This document shows positions 11,806 through 23,890 of a DNA stretch of 64,000 bases, in pieces. Location: positions 1 through 64,000 of the forward strand of contig JAYMSP010000011.1 of the NCBI GenBank assembly GCA_036897095.1, given 5' to 3'. The stretch's first letter is position 1. Every line of letters begins with the position of its first letter. This DNA comes from Plantago elongata. Taxonomy: Eukaryota > Streptophyta > Magnoliopsida > Lamiales > Plantaginaceae. The translations under genes and the position numbers were made by a program. Below the pieces are notes generated by a model. It did not search any database, was not told where the DNA came from, and saw nothing but the letters and a program-made list of their open reading frames with translations.

Positions 11806-14216
11806 CTAATCCAATATGTTGTAAGCTTCCTCCAACTCTTTTTCAAATAAATCATCTTCAAAATTATCTTCATCTTCCTGATGTAATCCTGTTTGCTGAT
11901 AGAGCAGTTCTTTCTGAGCATTCCAATCTGCAACTGTGTTTTCCACACCATCCCCAATCAATCTCGTACTTTCCGCTATGTGTTTTATATCCTCAACTTC
12001 AACCACTTTGCTAGCCTCTTCAGAAAAGAAAACCACAATTCACATCAATCATCAGTTTAACTCTTTTTTATTTTCATTAGTTATTGAGGCAAGAGCACAT
12101 ATAAACAGAAAAAACTACTATACCGTTGATAGCCCGCTCCTTGGCTGCTGCATATTCGGATGATCTTTTCTTGAGCAAATCAAGTTTAAGTTCCTTGCCC
12201 TATGACCAGCACAATATAAATCTAATTAGATCTCTAGAGAAAACAAAATTTGTATTATTTACATTACCATTTACCACAAGGATATTAGGTCCAATCCATA
12301 TGGCAGCTACTTTGTGAAAAAGCACACATTACAATTTAAATCTCACCAAGTCCATGTGGATGAATTCCTTCAACTTAGCACCATGCTCTTTCTCTTTAAA
12401 TAACCTACAACAGGAAAAGCAATTATTCAAATACCACCATGAAGCATATGATGGGATTCTCAGGTCACACGTAACTAAAGTACGAAAATAACCTTTTAAC
12501 TTACTTTTCATAAAATGCTTGTGTGTGGACTTTCTCTTCTTCATCCCCATGCTCATTTACTTTCTCTGTAGCAAAGACTTTACTTACACCCGTTGCACCG
12601 AAAAGAAAGACATTCCTCTCCAGCATACGCTTCAACAAAGCAGAAACTACTCCGGCACCTACCATCTTTGCTTCACGAACAAGGTTAACAAGTCTTCTCA
12701 ACCCTTCTGCAAGAAAGAAATTGTGTATGGACTCAGGATAAAGTAGCTATCAATTGGTTTCTGTTGATCTTGTGACAGTTGAATATTTTTTGTATGCACT
12801 AATATATTTTACCAAACTATGTGGTCTAACAGCACAAAAAACTTTTCTGGGCAAACAGATTATGAACCATGCAGAGTGATATATGCATAGGACTAACATA
12901 GACTTCATACCATATATGGTAGAAAATTTAGAAGCCTCTAACACAAGAAACACGCAAGCAAAGATGTTGCAAAAAATTGAAACCATAAGTCCAATGTAAA
13001 AGCAGATTATTTGCTACTTAGATCCAGCTCATGATGCTCTGATTGTCCCAAAGCCCAATGGTGGATGTTGATATCCATACTTCTCACAAACAAAAGAGAA
13101 ACAAATGGCTCATGATGTGTGCATGTATTAAACTAGTGGTTTCACCCGAGTAACTGACTTCAGGATCCTGCTTCTAAGGCTAAAAGCCTAAAACATATAT
13201 TCCTTGAAGTCACTTTTATTTTTTGAACATCTTCACAAGCACAGGCTTCAAAGATAGCTCAAGAACCATGAATCAACGAAATACAAACTCAAGAAACTAC
13301 ATTCACTGAATACTGTCAACAGAGTGAATCTAGGCATGTGTTAAACTAGCGTTTTCACCAGATAACTGACTTCAGGATCCTGCTTCTAAGGCTAAAAGCC
13401 TAAAACACATATACCTTGGAGTCACTTTTATTTTTTGAATACCTTCACAAGCACAGGCTTCAAAGATAGCCCAAGAACCATTCATCAACGAAATACAAAC
13501 TTAAGAAACTACATTCACTGAATACTGTCAACAGAATGAATCAAGCACAATAAGTTTTAACTTTGAAACATCAAAATCTTGGCCAAATACAGAATTGTGA
13601 ATGTAAGAAAGAGGCAGAATACCAACCAAGTGACATATAAATTCTGAAAGGAGGCTTGAAAGGCTGAGTCTCACATAGGCAGTACAGACAATACAGGCCT
13701 CCCAGTCGTTTTGAGAGAGAATCAGCAGAACCAATGTAACCTACAATTCACAACATGCTGGTCTTATAATGTGGATGTAGGATGAGCAAACAACAAAATT
13801 ATTCAGAGGGAGGGAGAAAAGTAAAACCCTGCATCAGACAAATTAACCAGGGCAGGCGACAAGTATAGGACAACATACCAATAGAATGCTCATACAAAGT
13901 CTGCATAAAGACCCCTCGTCCAGTAGAAGGGCTAGACTCAAATATAAAGGAGAATTTTTTTGAAAGCCAAACTTTCTTGAATTCTGCAAAGCTAGTTGTG
14001 TCACACTGCAAAACGAATAGCAACGTAATCATAAACATCAATACTTTTTTACCCAGAGGGGGAAAAGTAAATATTCAAGGAAAATTAATTGGCACTGAAG
14101 AATTCCCAATAACTCGAGAAAATTGGATAACAGTGAATATTGTAGTTTATAGGTAATACCTCAACAAAGTCATTTATGAGCTCATCTATGTCTAGTTTGA
14201 ACAGCTTAAAATCCAT
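11806..14216 (-). CDS. SNAPC1: SNAP43-like subunit 1 of the snRNA-activating protein complex (SNAPc)
   Basis: SNAPc binds the upstream element of snRNA genes and recruits Pol II or Pol III in the nucleus; subunit 1 bridges the other subunits. Seven exons on the minus strand: 14160-14216, 13879-14005, 13627-13740, 12505-12706, 12347-12404, 12124-12199 and 11806-12017. GT-AG borders and phases close exactly (846 nt, 281 residues). Family landmarks in order: N-terminal MDFKLFKLDIDELINDFVE, then FKKVWLSKKFSFIFE, FMQTLYEHSIG, GGLYCLYCL, QPFKPPF, LLKRMLERNVFLFG, EFIHMDL, and near the C-terminus VEDIKHIAES followed by LLYQQTGL and an acidic tail. The start is chosen because it opens the conserved N-terminus. 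A non-coding 5' exon with its donor near 15372 probably precedes it, with an acceptor near 14245. Intron 3 is long and holds a 212-bp duplication. The gene looks intact. Confidence 0.92.
13120..13540. repeat. Tandem duplication of about 212 bp in SNAP43 intron 3
   Basis: The stretch around TGACTTCAGGATCCTGCTTC at 13155 recurs at 13367. The following sequence (AAGGCTAAAAGCCTAAAACA, then CACAAGCACAGGCTTCAAAG) is also repeated with about 5-8 percent mismatches. Non-coding. Confidence 0.9.
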
Positions 14217-15372
14217 TGTGCCTTCAAGATCCCACAGCACGATTTTCTGTCCTTTACCAAGATGTAATCACTATCCAATAGAAAGTAATTTTAAGTCAGT
14301 CAGGTGACCAGGTCTAGCAAGATCTCAGCTGATAGAAAGTTGGATGTAATTAGTGGAGAATCAAAAGCCAATAGTGTTTGCAGATGCTCTGAAAGGTAGG
14401 CAGAATTGAAATGTAACATTTGCAAACCAATTCCTCGAGTATTAGGAGATTGTCCCTTACTTTAAAGTATAATTCTATCGAAAATCACCCACTCTTACGA
14501 GATAATGGTGATGCCCTATCAGATGTATTTTATGTGATGACAATCCACAATAAGCAGCAGATACATACTATAGTATTGATAATCATCGATTGACAAGCAA
14601 ACTAACCAAAACACACCAGGCGATAACCAGGATAAAATAATAATCAACCATAGAATTCATTGTATTAACCCTTCTTCAAACACCAGCTCCCGAGAGATTC
14701 ACTTTCACACCAGCTCCCGATAAGAAAATCCACCCAAGAATACAACTATATATACGGTTATCTAAATTCCTAATCCTAGCAATTCTTAAGAAAACCACCA
14801 ACCACCCTAGTGTTTGGCATATTCCCGTATTACACAAGAGTGGGTGGTTCTTTACAAGACTTGCTCCCCATAACCAATTCTTGCACATCTTGTAAACCTT
14901 CACCATGCTTGAGCTTAACTGATGGAGAAATTCTTATTACACTATGTCATGAACCAGAAAACGACTCCCGCAAAGGCAGAAAACATAACATAAAGAACAT
15001 GTTTTCGAGAAATAAAGTTGAGAGCAGAAGTCGTCCCATAAAAGTGAAAAAAAATTGAGTCTTGAATTCTTCAAAATTGATGATGGATTGATGAATACGA
15101 TTGGTTCTGGTCCAGGATTTTTAGAGATTATACGACACCAAACCGTCCTTTTAGCAATAAAATCAAGTAGAATGAATTGCTCTATTGATTGTAAGTAAGT
15201 GACAGAAAGAAGGAAAGTAAACAAACAAGAACACACTACGAATTGACAACGAATCGCAGCTCACTTAATAATACTCCTTCACATTAAGAACACACTACAG
15301 CTAGATGCAAGTATGCAACAGAAACAAGAAGAAGAAAACGAGAAGGATTAAGAGTAATTGATGAAGCTTACC

Positions 15373-15540
15373 ATTCAAAATCTTAGCTTTTCACGCATTG
15401 AATCGGAGAAGTTCGTATCAAATGCTGGAAATCATCCATAGATGTTCAAGATTTCAATTTCAATCAAAGATTGAATTCTTATTTTCGTTTTCTGAATTGT
15501 AATTGTAATTGGGCTGAGCCCAAAGAAACTCATAAAAGGG
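15373..15540 (-). promoter_or_regulatory. Probable SNAP43 5' leader exon and core promoter with site II palindrome
   Basis: On the minus strand a good donor, AATG|GTAAGC, lies near 15372 and fits a 5' UTR intron ending just before the ATG exon. Upstream, 15509-15523 is the perfect palindrome TTGGGCTGAGCCCAA, containing two TGGGCT site II motifs that are common in promoters of plant housekeeping genes. The transcription start itself is not visible. Confidence 0.45.
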
Positions 15541-15559
15541 CTCTACAGTAATTAATGAA

Positions 15560-15685
15560 GTTTCTCAGGACGGATGATGATTGTAAGAAGAAACTTCCGC
15601 AATCCGCACGTCCAATTAATATAACTAGGACGGATGATGATTGTAAGAAGCAACTTCCGCAATCCGCACGTCCAATTAAGGCTAT
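15560..15685. repeat. Two-copy tandem repeat, period 60 bp
   Basis: AGGACGGATGATGATTGTAA at 15567 and 15627, each followed by AACTTCCGCAATCCGCACGT. Copies differ at one or two positions. They lie just outside the presumed SNAP43 promoter, so they may influence it, but no function can be read. Confidence 0.9.
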
Positions 15686-16410
15686 AACTATAACTGTTCA
15701 GCAACGGACCGATTACAACCATAATAAATTCGGTTTTTAGTTACGATTACGGTTAAAAATTGTTAATTTTTTTTCTTCTTTATACTTGAATATTCTTTTT
15801 TCAAGCACAAAAATTACAAATCTTCATATAAACACTTTTAAACATTCATTTTGACGAAAATTTATACGGACTCATATTTCGGGCCGATAAATTTAATTTT
15901 GAATTCGGATTTAATTTTTTGGACCAGAAAAATTATTTAAGAATTATTTTTTCATTAAAAAATGTAATAATACATAAAATAAAATGTAAAATAGGGAATA
16001 ATAATGAAAAAATTCCAAATGAACGCATGTGGATTGGTGGGGTTCCATATTCTTTTTCGTGATTAAAAATTTTATTATATCTAATGTGATTGAATATCGA
16101 TTGAAAAGTAAAGTTTGTGATTGGCTCATATTGATTAAAATAAAGAAAGTTTTACTACAATTAATACTTCCATTATATAAACTAATGATTACCAACTCTT
16201 TGGAATTTTGGTTCTGCTCTAACTGTGATAAAATATTAGAAAGTGTTGCTGGTAATTTGGTGCAGTTCACTTACTTATAAGGGACCTAACAAGTGTTATT
16301 CTATTTGTGACCTATTTATCTTTTTGATGTATTATATAATATGCCACGATTGTTGTTATTAATTATTTATTTTTGTATTTTACATGTTGTTTTGATTTTT
16401 TCCACTATAT
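15686..16410. other. AT-rich intergenic stretch
   Basis: Low-complexity, AT-rich. Two opposing frames at 15944-16280 have no motifs. I see nothing supportable. Confidence 0.5.
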
Positions 16411-17026
16411 TCACAACCAATATACACACACAGTTCTTCTTGAACTCATCACCGTGAAAAACATGTTCTCCAGACTAATTCCTGCCACTTCATGTTGTGC
16501 ATCTTCTCTACATCCGAATGCACCCATATTTTGGAACAAGTTGTTTTGGTCTTCACGTTCAATCTCCTCCTCCTCCCCAACACCATCGATCACAGCCCGC
16601 CTCAAAAACGCGATCATCACCAACTTCAAATCTGGATCTGGTATGAAGTATCTTGGTTCATCATCATTTAGCGTACCTTCATCATCCGAATCTGTCGGAT
16701 ATCTATCCTCATCCACATATGAATTACGCTAACAAATTCAAACATTAGAGCAGTGTTAGAAACAAATAAAAAAACATATATAATCAAGTGCATACACAAC
16801 TAAAACAATGTAACATATTAATTTTCTGAAAACATTTTGTCAAAACTATCCACAATATAATATTATTACATAAAAAAATTCTTTTTAAAAATACAGTTTC
16901 TAGCCTCTGTTGGGCTGGCAGCCATGAGAGGTAATCTGGCCATCCCGAGCGGGCTGACCACAACGTACTTCTCGTCAATCCAGTCCATTTTTCACTCCTT
17001 TTCGTTTTAAAATGATTTTTTGACAA
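16411..17026 (-). other. Unrecognised acidic reading frame, possibly two exons of a decayed gene
   Basis: A minus-strand frame at 16411-16716 reads MDEDRYPTDSDDEG, then EPRYFIPDPDLKLVMIAFLR, an Asp/Glu-rich stretch (GVGEEEEIERE) and a polar tail. A splice acceptor (TTGTTAG) precedes it near 16730. Further upstream, around 16890-16990 in another frame, is MDWIDEKYVVVSPLGMARLP, which also looks protein-like. I do not recognise either part, and the join is unproven. It could be a fragment of a transposon-carried gene or a small lineage-specific gene. Low confidence that it is expressed. Confidence 0.25.
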
Positions 17027-17610
17027 ATTAATTAGTCATTTAAATAAACAAACGCAACAACATTATAAACACTATAAACATAAAATTAATACAATGAGAA
17101 TTAAATAATATCTCTTCGAATTCACCGTAATTGTCATAATCGGAATAATTTTTTGAATACATCTCTTCTCCTTTTTTATTTGTTTGTTTAATATACTCGT
17201 ATAGTATTAATTATATAATTGGTAAAAATATGAAGTTTTGTGATATATTTAATAAATATAGTACTAAGTTTTTTATTTACACTACTTTTAACCTTATAGT
17301 ATGAGATGAAATGAAAAAATGAGAAGCTTGTTAGGATACAAAGGAAGTAGAAGTGTATAACAATAGTACACTAAATTGTTCCACCATTATGATACTAATG
17401 TTCATTCAGAAACATGTACAATCTATTAACATATGCTTCAAGGTGAACTAAGCCCAACGGAGTCATAATTCTTGAGGATATCCGAACCATAGACTTAGGG
17501 TCCAAAGTCCAAAACCGTCCATTTTACAAGTCAACCTCCCTAAGAACATATAAAAGACTTGAAATTTTCCAAAGCTTCAGAAGGAGTCTGAAAACTCTTT
17601 CTAAATTTAT

Positions 17611-17760
17611 GAGGCTGATTGGTAAAGAGTTTGAATGAGAATTTGAATGAATTTTAATAAAATTGTATTTGAAATGAAAATAAGATGGAGGTATTTCAAA
17701 TATATTTTAGTTCATCGAGCCAAATGAACCGATTACAATTGTATAGCAATCAGCCCCTAT
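17611..17760. mobile_element. MITE, family A (about 150 bp)
   Basis: The left end is GAGGCTGATTGGTAAAGAG. The right end, reverse-complemented, is ATAGGGGCTGATTGCTATAC, forming short imperfect terminal inverted repeats. The core CATCGAGCCAAATGAACCGA is shared with the copy at 60505-60665 and more loosely with 57379-57542. Confidence 0.65.
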
Positions 17761-18480
17761 AATATATTTATGTTAAAATTGCACCTAATGGAACAAAAAC
17801 CAAAAACTTCAAGTTACCTAAAATGATGGGATCCACAATAATTGAATCCTAAAAATAATCACGGTCTATATTATTTCCTTCAATTAAGCCTGCGAGAAAG
17901 CTTGTTTAAAACTTTATGTGTTATTTTCTCTCTCCTGACATCCACTTTCTCTCTTCATCTATCTAGAATTTAATGCTTAATTATTAAAACCTTTATATTT
18001 TAATATCCTACAATTTTGTAGAAAGTAATAAGACCTCCTCAAATCTTTAGGGAATAATTTTGGTGATGATTTAGGAGAAATTTTTTGAGGCTCCTACAAA
18101 AATTACTCTCAAAGTTCAAACTCTAAAATAGCCTTAAAATTATTTCAATGTGGGCTCTTAAAGTCTTAATGGGGTACTAATTAGCGGCCCATGAATTTTG
18201 ACTGCAAATTAGTAGCCCTCTAAAGGCCCATAACTAACATATCTTTAATATGTAAAATCTATTTTTTGAACTTCTACTATCATGGGTATTTTACTTGCAA
18301 GGATTCTATTAAAGTTTTTCAATTACAGTAAAAAGATGTTAGAACCCCTCAAAAGGTACAACTCTGATGTTCCTTGCACTTAATCACTTTGACTTCGTAG
18401 CTCCTCCTATTTAACAATGTGTATACAAACAGTTAGATTCAACATTTCTACACATTAGACTTTAATTGAATGGAGAACCT

Positions 18481-18607
18481 AAGGGACTGACTGAGAAGCG
18501 ATTTAAATTGAAAAATGCACTTTTAAATAGTTTTTTTTATGTACAAAACAGACTATTCGAATGGATATTTTCCAATTTAAATTGATTCCCAATCAACCTC
18601 TTAAATC
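18481..18607. mobile_element. MITE related to families A and B
   Basis: It begins AAGGGACTGACTGAGAAGCG. It ends with a sequence whose reverse complement is TTTAAGAGGTTGATTGGGAA. Both ends then continue into matching TTTAAATTG stretches, so this is a short inverted-repeat element. No coding capacity. Confidence 0.5.
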
Positions 18608-20200
18608 GAAGGAAATTCCTTCACAAAATATTAATAGTACATCAAATTACTTTTCCACATCTTTTACATGTTCCATATTAATTTCCAAAACTTCATCACA
18701 CCATAGCCTAAGCTTGGGATATGTCCAGAGAAGTCCAATGACATGTTGAGACAATTCTCAACTTGCTCTGTTGCTCACATCATCAACATAGATATTGCAT
18801 ATCACTATTGAACTGGATCACTATATGTTACATGGACTTTTCAATTCTTAAATTAATTTCGTACTGACCTAAACACAAATCTTCATTAAATTTTTATCAC
18901 GTGGTATAAAATCCAATTCAATCCATCCGTTTCAGTTCGAAGTCAATTTTTTAATAATTTCATGTATGATAGATTATCAATTAATTTTTTTAATAATTAA
19001 AATCTTCAAAAAAAATTTGACTATAATACTCTTATAATTTAATTACTTTTCCTAGGATAGCATAATATATAATAATAATTTAAAATTTATAAAATCAACA
19101 TTAATTAATAATAAATAAAATTAATACTGTTTTATGCTTAAAGAAAATGTCAAATCACATTTTTAATGAAAACATAAAATTTAAATACCTGAAGAATCCT
19201 AATTTACAATTAACAATTGATCTCTGTATGTATATACATTGATGATGGATTTCACCTTGTAACACCAATTTTCTCCAATGAAATCTTTCTGTTTAAATTT
19301 TGATTGTGGAAGAATTAGTATATGAGAAAGGTTTCGAATCACAACAGCTTGCAAGAAATCCGAAGCACAAGAACAAGAAACATATAACATTATTAATGTT
19401 TAATTAATTAATTAACTACCCAATTAGTTAATCTATTATCTTGTTTTGATATATCGGCTGTGTCGAACACAAACAAGTGCATGACAGAATCATTCTCTGA
19501 GTTTTGCCGGTATATGATGGGAAGAACCGGAGAAGCAGTAAATTTGTGCTTCAAATTAAACTCAAATTACTTTAGTCTAGTAAATATTAGGTGTTCATTT
19601 AAATAAGGGTATGATTGTACATTCATACATCACTACTAAAATATAATCAGTATAATATAATTTGTAAGATCGCACATGATAATCATCTAATAAAGACCTG
19701 CGTATAGATCAATATGAAGGTGACCTAAAATTAGAAAAGTCCATGTTACATTGTTGCTTCTACTAATGCGGCTTTCTCTAACGTGGTGGAGATAGGTGGT
19801 GCGAACATCTCCAACGTGGTGATTGAATATATTTTAGTAAGACCAATCTTGAACGAAGAAATAAGTACCCCTCCGTTCTAGAACAAATGTCTTATATTTC
19901 ATTTTTAACTTTTACATCTCATGTGTATTTGTCCCATTATTTTACACTGGACATTAAACTTCATATTTAAAATTTAAAGATCATGAAAAAAGTAGTATAT
20001 ATACCGTGTATATTATTATCTAGTGGTGATTGATGATGAGGTTACATTACACACACAATGACAGAGTTACAGGCTAATGAAAGATCATGTTGATGAGCTA
20101 GGAATGATTAATTGATTAGTGATTGCCAGCTATATAGACTAGTAGTTAAAAGAAAGGAAAGGAAAGGAAAGCCAGCCACTAAGTTCCATTTCATTCAGGT

Positions 20201-23200
20201 TTGTCACACACACACACACCACTCCATCCATCCACAATTACAGGGCGACAAAGACATGCACACCTTCTCCTAGTTTCTTTTCTTGGCTTTTGTTTAATGG
20301 AACTACCTTCTTTTTCGTATCATACGCGCGTTTTACCCTTCCATTCTCGTTTCTATATCTTTTTCACTACAACCTAGTCTTCGTATAACATCCAATCACT
20401 CATTTCACTCTATATACACGTACGTACACTTTGAGTGATGAAAGTTTCACTAGAATTGCACGTGCATTCCAAATCGGAGTAAAATGTTGTACCATTCGCT
20501 CCCAATTCACCAAAGCTAGGTGAAAGACAATTATAAATTAGCTAACTGATCAGCTATCAATTAACTACTTTTTTAAGTAAGGTTTTATTCTTTTCAACTG
20601 TAATTTTTTTAATCGAACGAGTTTTCAGTTGGAGATAACATAGTCCAAGTTTTACTAGATGGAACTAGCTCACGAATACGTTGGAAGGAAGGGAGGAAGA
20701 AGGTTAGAAGTATACTAATAGTATAATGACAGGTAAGAAGGGAGATAGAGTTGGTATAAATTATAGATTAAGGAAGGTATGAATGTATGTCTTTGAAGGG
20801 AACAAAGAGACCTTAGTCCGGAAAGAACGGGGTTGTTGTCCTTAAACCTTTGTTATGTGTTACGGTGTAGGCCATCCTCACATGCCTCCATGTGGATCCA
20901 ATGCCATGTCCCTATTCACCTTTTCCCAATCATCACTTTTCTGATGAATTCAATTTCTTCATTTTTTACAGGTACATTATATCGATCGACATATATGTCC
21001 ATGGCCATCGGTGAGAGGAATGAAAAATTACCCAGTAGTAGTACATTGTTTGGATTCGTCACTTTCATGTACTCTTCTTCAGATCCAGTTCATCGCGATA
21101 TTACGAGCTCGGTTTAAATGACGAACCCAACTAAGTATGTTACATGAAAACGTAGATAACTGTTACCTTAATTAAATCAATACTGCGCTTAATTGAGCAT
21201 CTGTTGGCAATGCTAACTTCTACCTAAGTTCCAAAGTACTTGGTTTAGTTTTGGATGTGGTACATGCGTGTGTGAGAGAGTGGGTGGGGGGTGATTGGAC
21301 ACTTTAATTGATCTTAACCAACAATGCTCCGGAAAAGTCGAAGCTCACAAGCAGTGTGTAATTTGACTATAATTATAAATGTGTACCTCGTAAATGAATA
21401 TAGAAAATAGTTATTTATAAGATGAAGCTAAGGGACAATATCCATGTAAGGTATAGTCAATTAGTCTTCTATACCGATGTGGACGGGTATTATCAGGATA
21501 CGTTATCCCCGAGTGACCCTTGAAAGCTAGTGTATCATTGGATTTGGATCGGTCTTACTTCGCCTTGGCATACCCTCGTTCTTCTGGGAGCAAACTCGTT
21601 CTTTGATCCGTTAACTTAAATGATTCCTATAACCTAAGTGCATTGAGGGGGTTGAGTCACACCCAACCTATAGGGAGTTAGCTTCATATATAGAGTTTTA
21701 TATGAGATGGTAATTCAATAATAAGCGCTGAGTATTATTTAACGAATCGATCAAACTGAGTATTTCATTTCTCGATCAAACTCAGCTCGCGAGCTATAGT
21801 CGAGTCTAAGGTCGCCCCTCTCATTAGCATACAACGAGCTACTTTTTCTAGCTCTCGTGCTCTTCTCATCCGGTCGATTTTAACCGAGACACAGATTAAC
21901 CACACGCAGTCCACAAGTGGAACACTTGAACTGGTCTTCAGTGATTATATAAATTGGATTTTTCCAATTCCACATCAAGAATGATATGATTTCTTTCCCT
22001 CGAGAATTATTTATATACATAATATGTGATAATTCAATGATTGGTGAAAATGAAATTATATGCATATATCTATCTGTATCCAACAAATTAAATTATTGTA
22101 TCTAGAGGTAGCATGGTATATTTGGTAGAGATGTGGAGACATGGTATTGTATATAGATGGATATCATATTACTGGTAAATACAGTTGGAATTGATGAAAG
22201 AATACGTACTGGACAAAGTAGTACGTAACATGCCCACGAGTGGACAGATCGGAAGCTATGTTGAATTCACTAGGGCCACAACCACCGTCTGATCCGCCCG
22301 ATCGGCCGCATCATGGCCGCACGTATACATGTACAATTAATTATGTATTATTATCATCAATTTAATTATATATCATCTCATATATTATAACATATAAATT
22401 TATAAATACTTGTTATTGTAATTTATTGTACTACTGCCATCATACTATATATTACTGACTCACCATTAGCTGTTACTGTTATCTTTCTTGGCTTATTATC
22501 ATTATTATATAATAATACCATGCATGTCACCTTCAATTATTTCTAGTTTTGCTATATTACAATATGTATTTTGGATTTTTATACAAGCACCCCCAAGTTT
22601 AGGCTATATACAAGAATCATCATCTAATTCAAAAAAGAATCATCGATGTTAAAGCGCTTCTAGCTAGACAGGTAAGTAGTTGGTAACTCGAGACACATGA
22701 GATTCAAGAGATCATGAGTTCAATTGTTCAAAATGAGTGATGTTGATCTAATAATCTAGATGACTAGAAATATTGTTACTTTATCATCGTTGGGTCACTG
22801 TGGATGAAATAGACAAGATTTTTTAAACTTACAGTGAAGACAAGGCTAACAATCTTTATGTGATAATCTTCATTGCCCGGATGTTGAATAATTGATTGAG
22901 AAGTAAAATGGTACGTAATGAAGTGCTAGTTTACGATTCTTTTAAATTATTCTTACTCTTCCAAATTTAACGTAAAGGACTTTGAAAATAACGAACTAGT
23001 TGGCCCTGAAATTTATGAAACATGACGTTAGTGGTGATATAAAAGCGTCAGATTCTTGTTAGATATGTCGTACTCATACCTTAGGCCACGATGTGCATAC
23101 GTATTGTCTTAAATGTATTTATTGCTATGACATTCCCCATGGCATGTTCGTTACATATTTTATCTACATTTTCCGCCTAATATAGCATGATTCGTTCTCT

Positions 23201-23570
23201 TCAAATCCCGAGGCATTCTAAACAGAGGAAAAATGAATCAAATACCATAAATGTTACGTAAAAAGATGTGTTGTTAATTCACCAAACAATGGCTATAGCA
23301 AATACCAACGCATCTTGAGACTAATATCGTCCCGATCTTTTACTCGTCCGGTGATAGTGTTCATCTACTTGAGTTGTACTTATTCCAGACTCCGAAATTA
23401 CATGTAATGTAATATTCGTAAAACAGTGAGGGTGGTTATATAATAAGGAGGTAGTTGAGGGGCAATGTAAGATGTAAATAGGAGTAATAATAAATGGGAA
23501 AGGTAATGTCAGTGAATTTAAAAGGCCGATATTCTTTTGGGGATTGGTGGAAAAGACTTCCAACTTCTCC
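20201..23570. other. Gene-free region upstream of MIR396
   Basis: It contains an (AC)n run at about 20205-20219 and several small frames without motifs (20833-21117 +, 21880-22086 -). No protein family, tRNA or repeat boundary was recognised. The last 1-2 kb presumably includes the MIR396 promoter. Confidence 0.45.
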
Positions 23571-23578
23571 TATAAATA
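23571..23578 (+). promoter_or_regulatory. TATA box of the MIR396 primary transcript
   Basis: TATAAATA at 23571-23578 is followed by a pyrimidine-rich (CT) leader, typical of plant 5' leaders, and the miR396 hairpin begins about 190 bp downstream. Plant MIRNA genes are Pol II units whose TATA box commonly lies a few hundred bases upstream. Expected start about 23600. Confidence 0.7.
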
Positions 23579-23766
23579 CGCCCTTTCTCTTCTTTCCCTA
23601 ATGCCTACAACTCTCACTCTTTCTTCTTTCTCTCTGTCTCTCTTCCATTTTTTTCTCTTATTTTATTATCTATACACACAAAACTCTGTGTCTCTAACAC
23701 CAGTAAGGTCTCTTTCCTTGGAGAAACAAACCCTAGCTCTTTAGGGTTGGAAGAAGAGAAATAAAA

Positions 23767-23890
23767 ATGGCTCTATTCTTATTCTTCCACAGCTTTCTTG
23801 AACTGCAGATCACTGTAGTCTTCGGAACTCGATGCGATTTAATCGATCCTGCAGTTCAATAAAGCTGTGGGATGATACGGACGGATTCAA
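23767..23890 (+). ncRNA. MIR396: MIR396 precursor hairpin
   Basis: The 5' arm carries mature miR396 at 23785-23805 (begins TTCCACAGCTTTCTTG, ends AACTG; the miR396a-type 3' end). The 3' arm at 23854-23874 (begins GTTCAATAAAGC, ends TGTGGGATG) is the passenger strand. The two pair with one mismatch and one G-U inside the duplex and show the 2-nt 3' overhangs expected of DCL1 processing. The loop is about 48 nt. miR396 directs cleavage of growth-regulating factor (GRF) mRNAs and so limits cell proliferation in leaves and roots. The small reading frame overlapping the leader (23544-23744) is not considered coding. Outer limits of the precursor are approximate. Confidence 0.96.

Larger units (their letters stand above)
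17031..20200. other. Gene-free, AT-rich region with MITE copies
   Basis: Apart from MITE copies at 17611-17760 and 18481-18607 and a Stowaway-like end near 19863 (TACCCCTCCGTTCTAGAACA), I see only AT-rich DNA and spurious short frames. Confidence 0.5.

Noticed and set aside
20833-21117. 94-codon plus-strand frame as a gene
   Set aside because: No domain, no splice context, composition like its surroundings.
23544-23744. 66-codon frame over the MIR396 leader as a regulatory peptide
   Set aside because: It starts upstream of the expected transcription start, so it would not be in the transcript.
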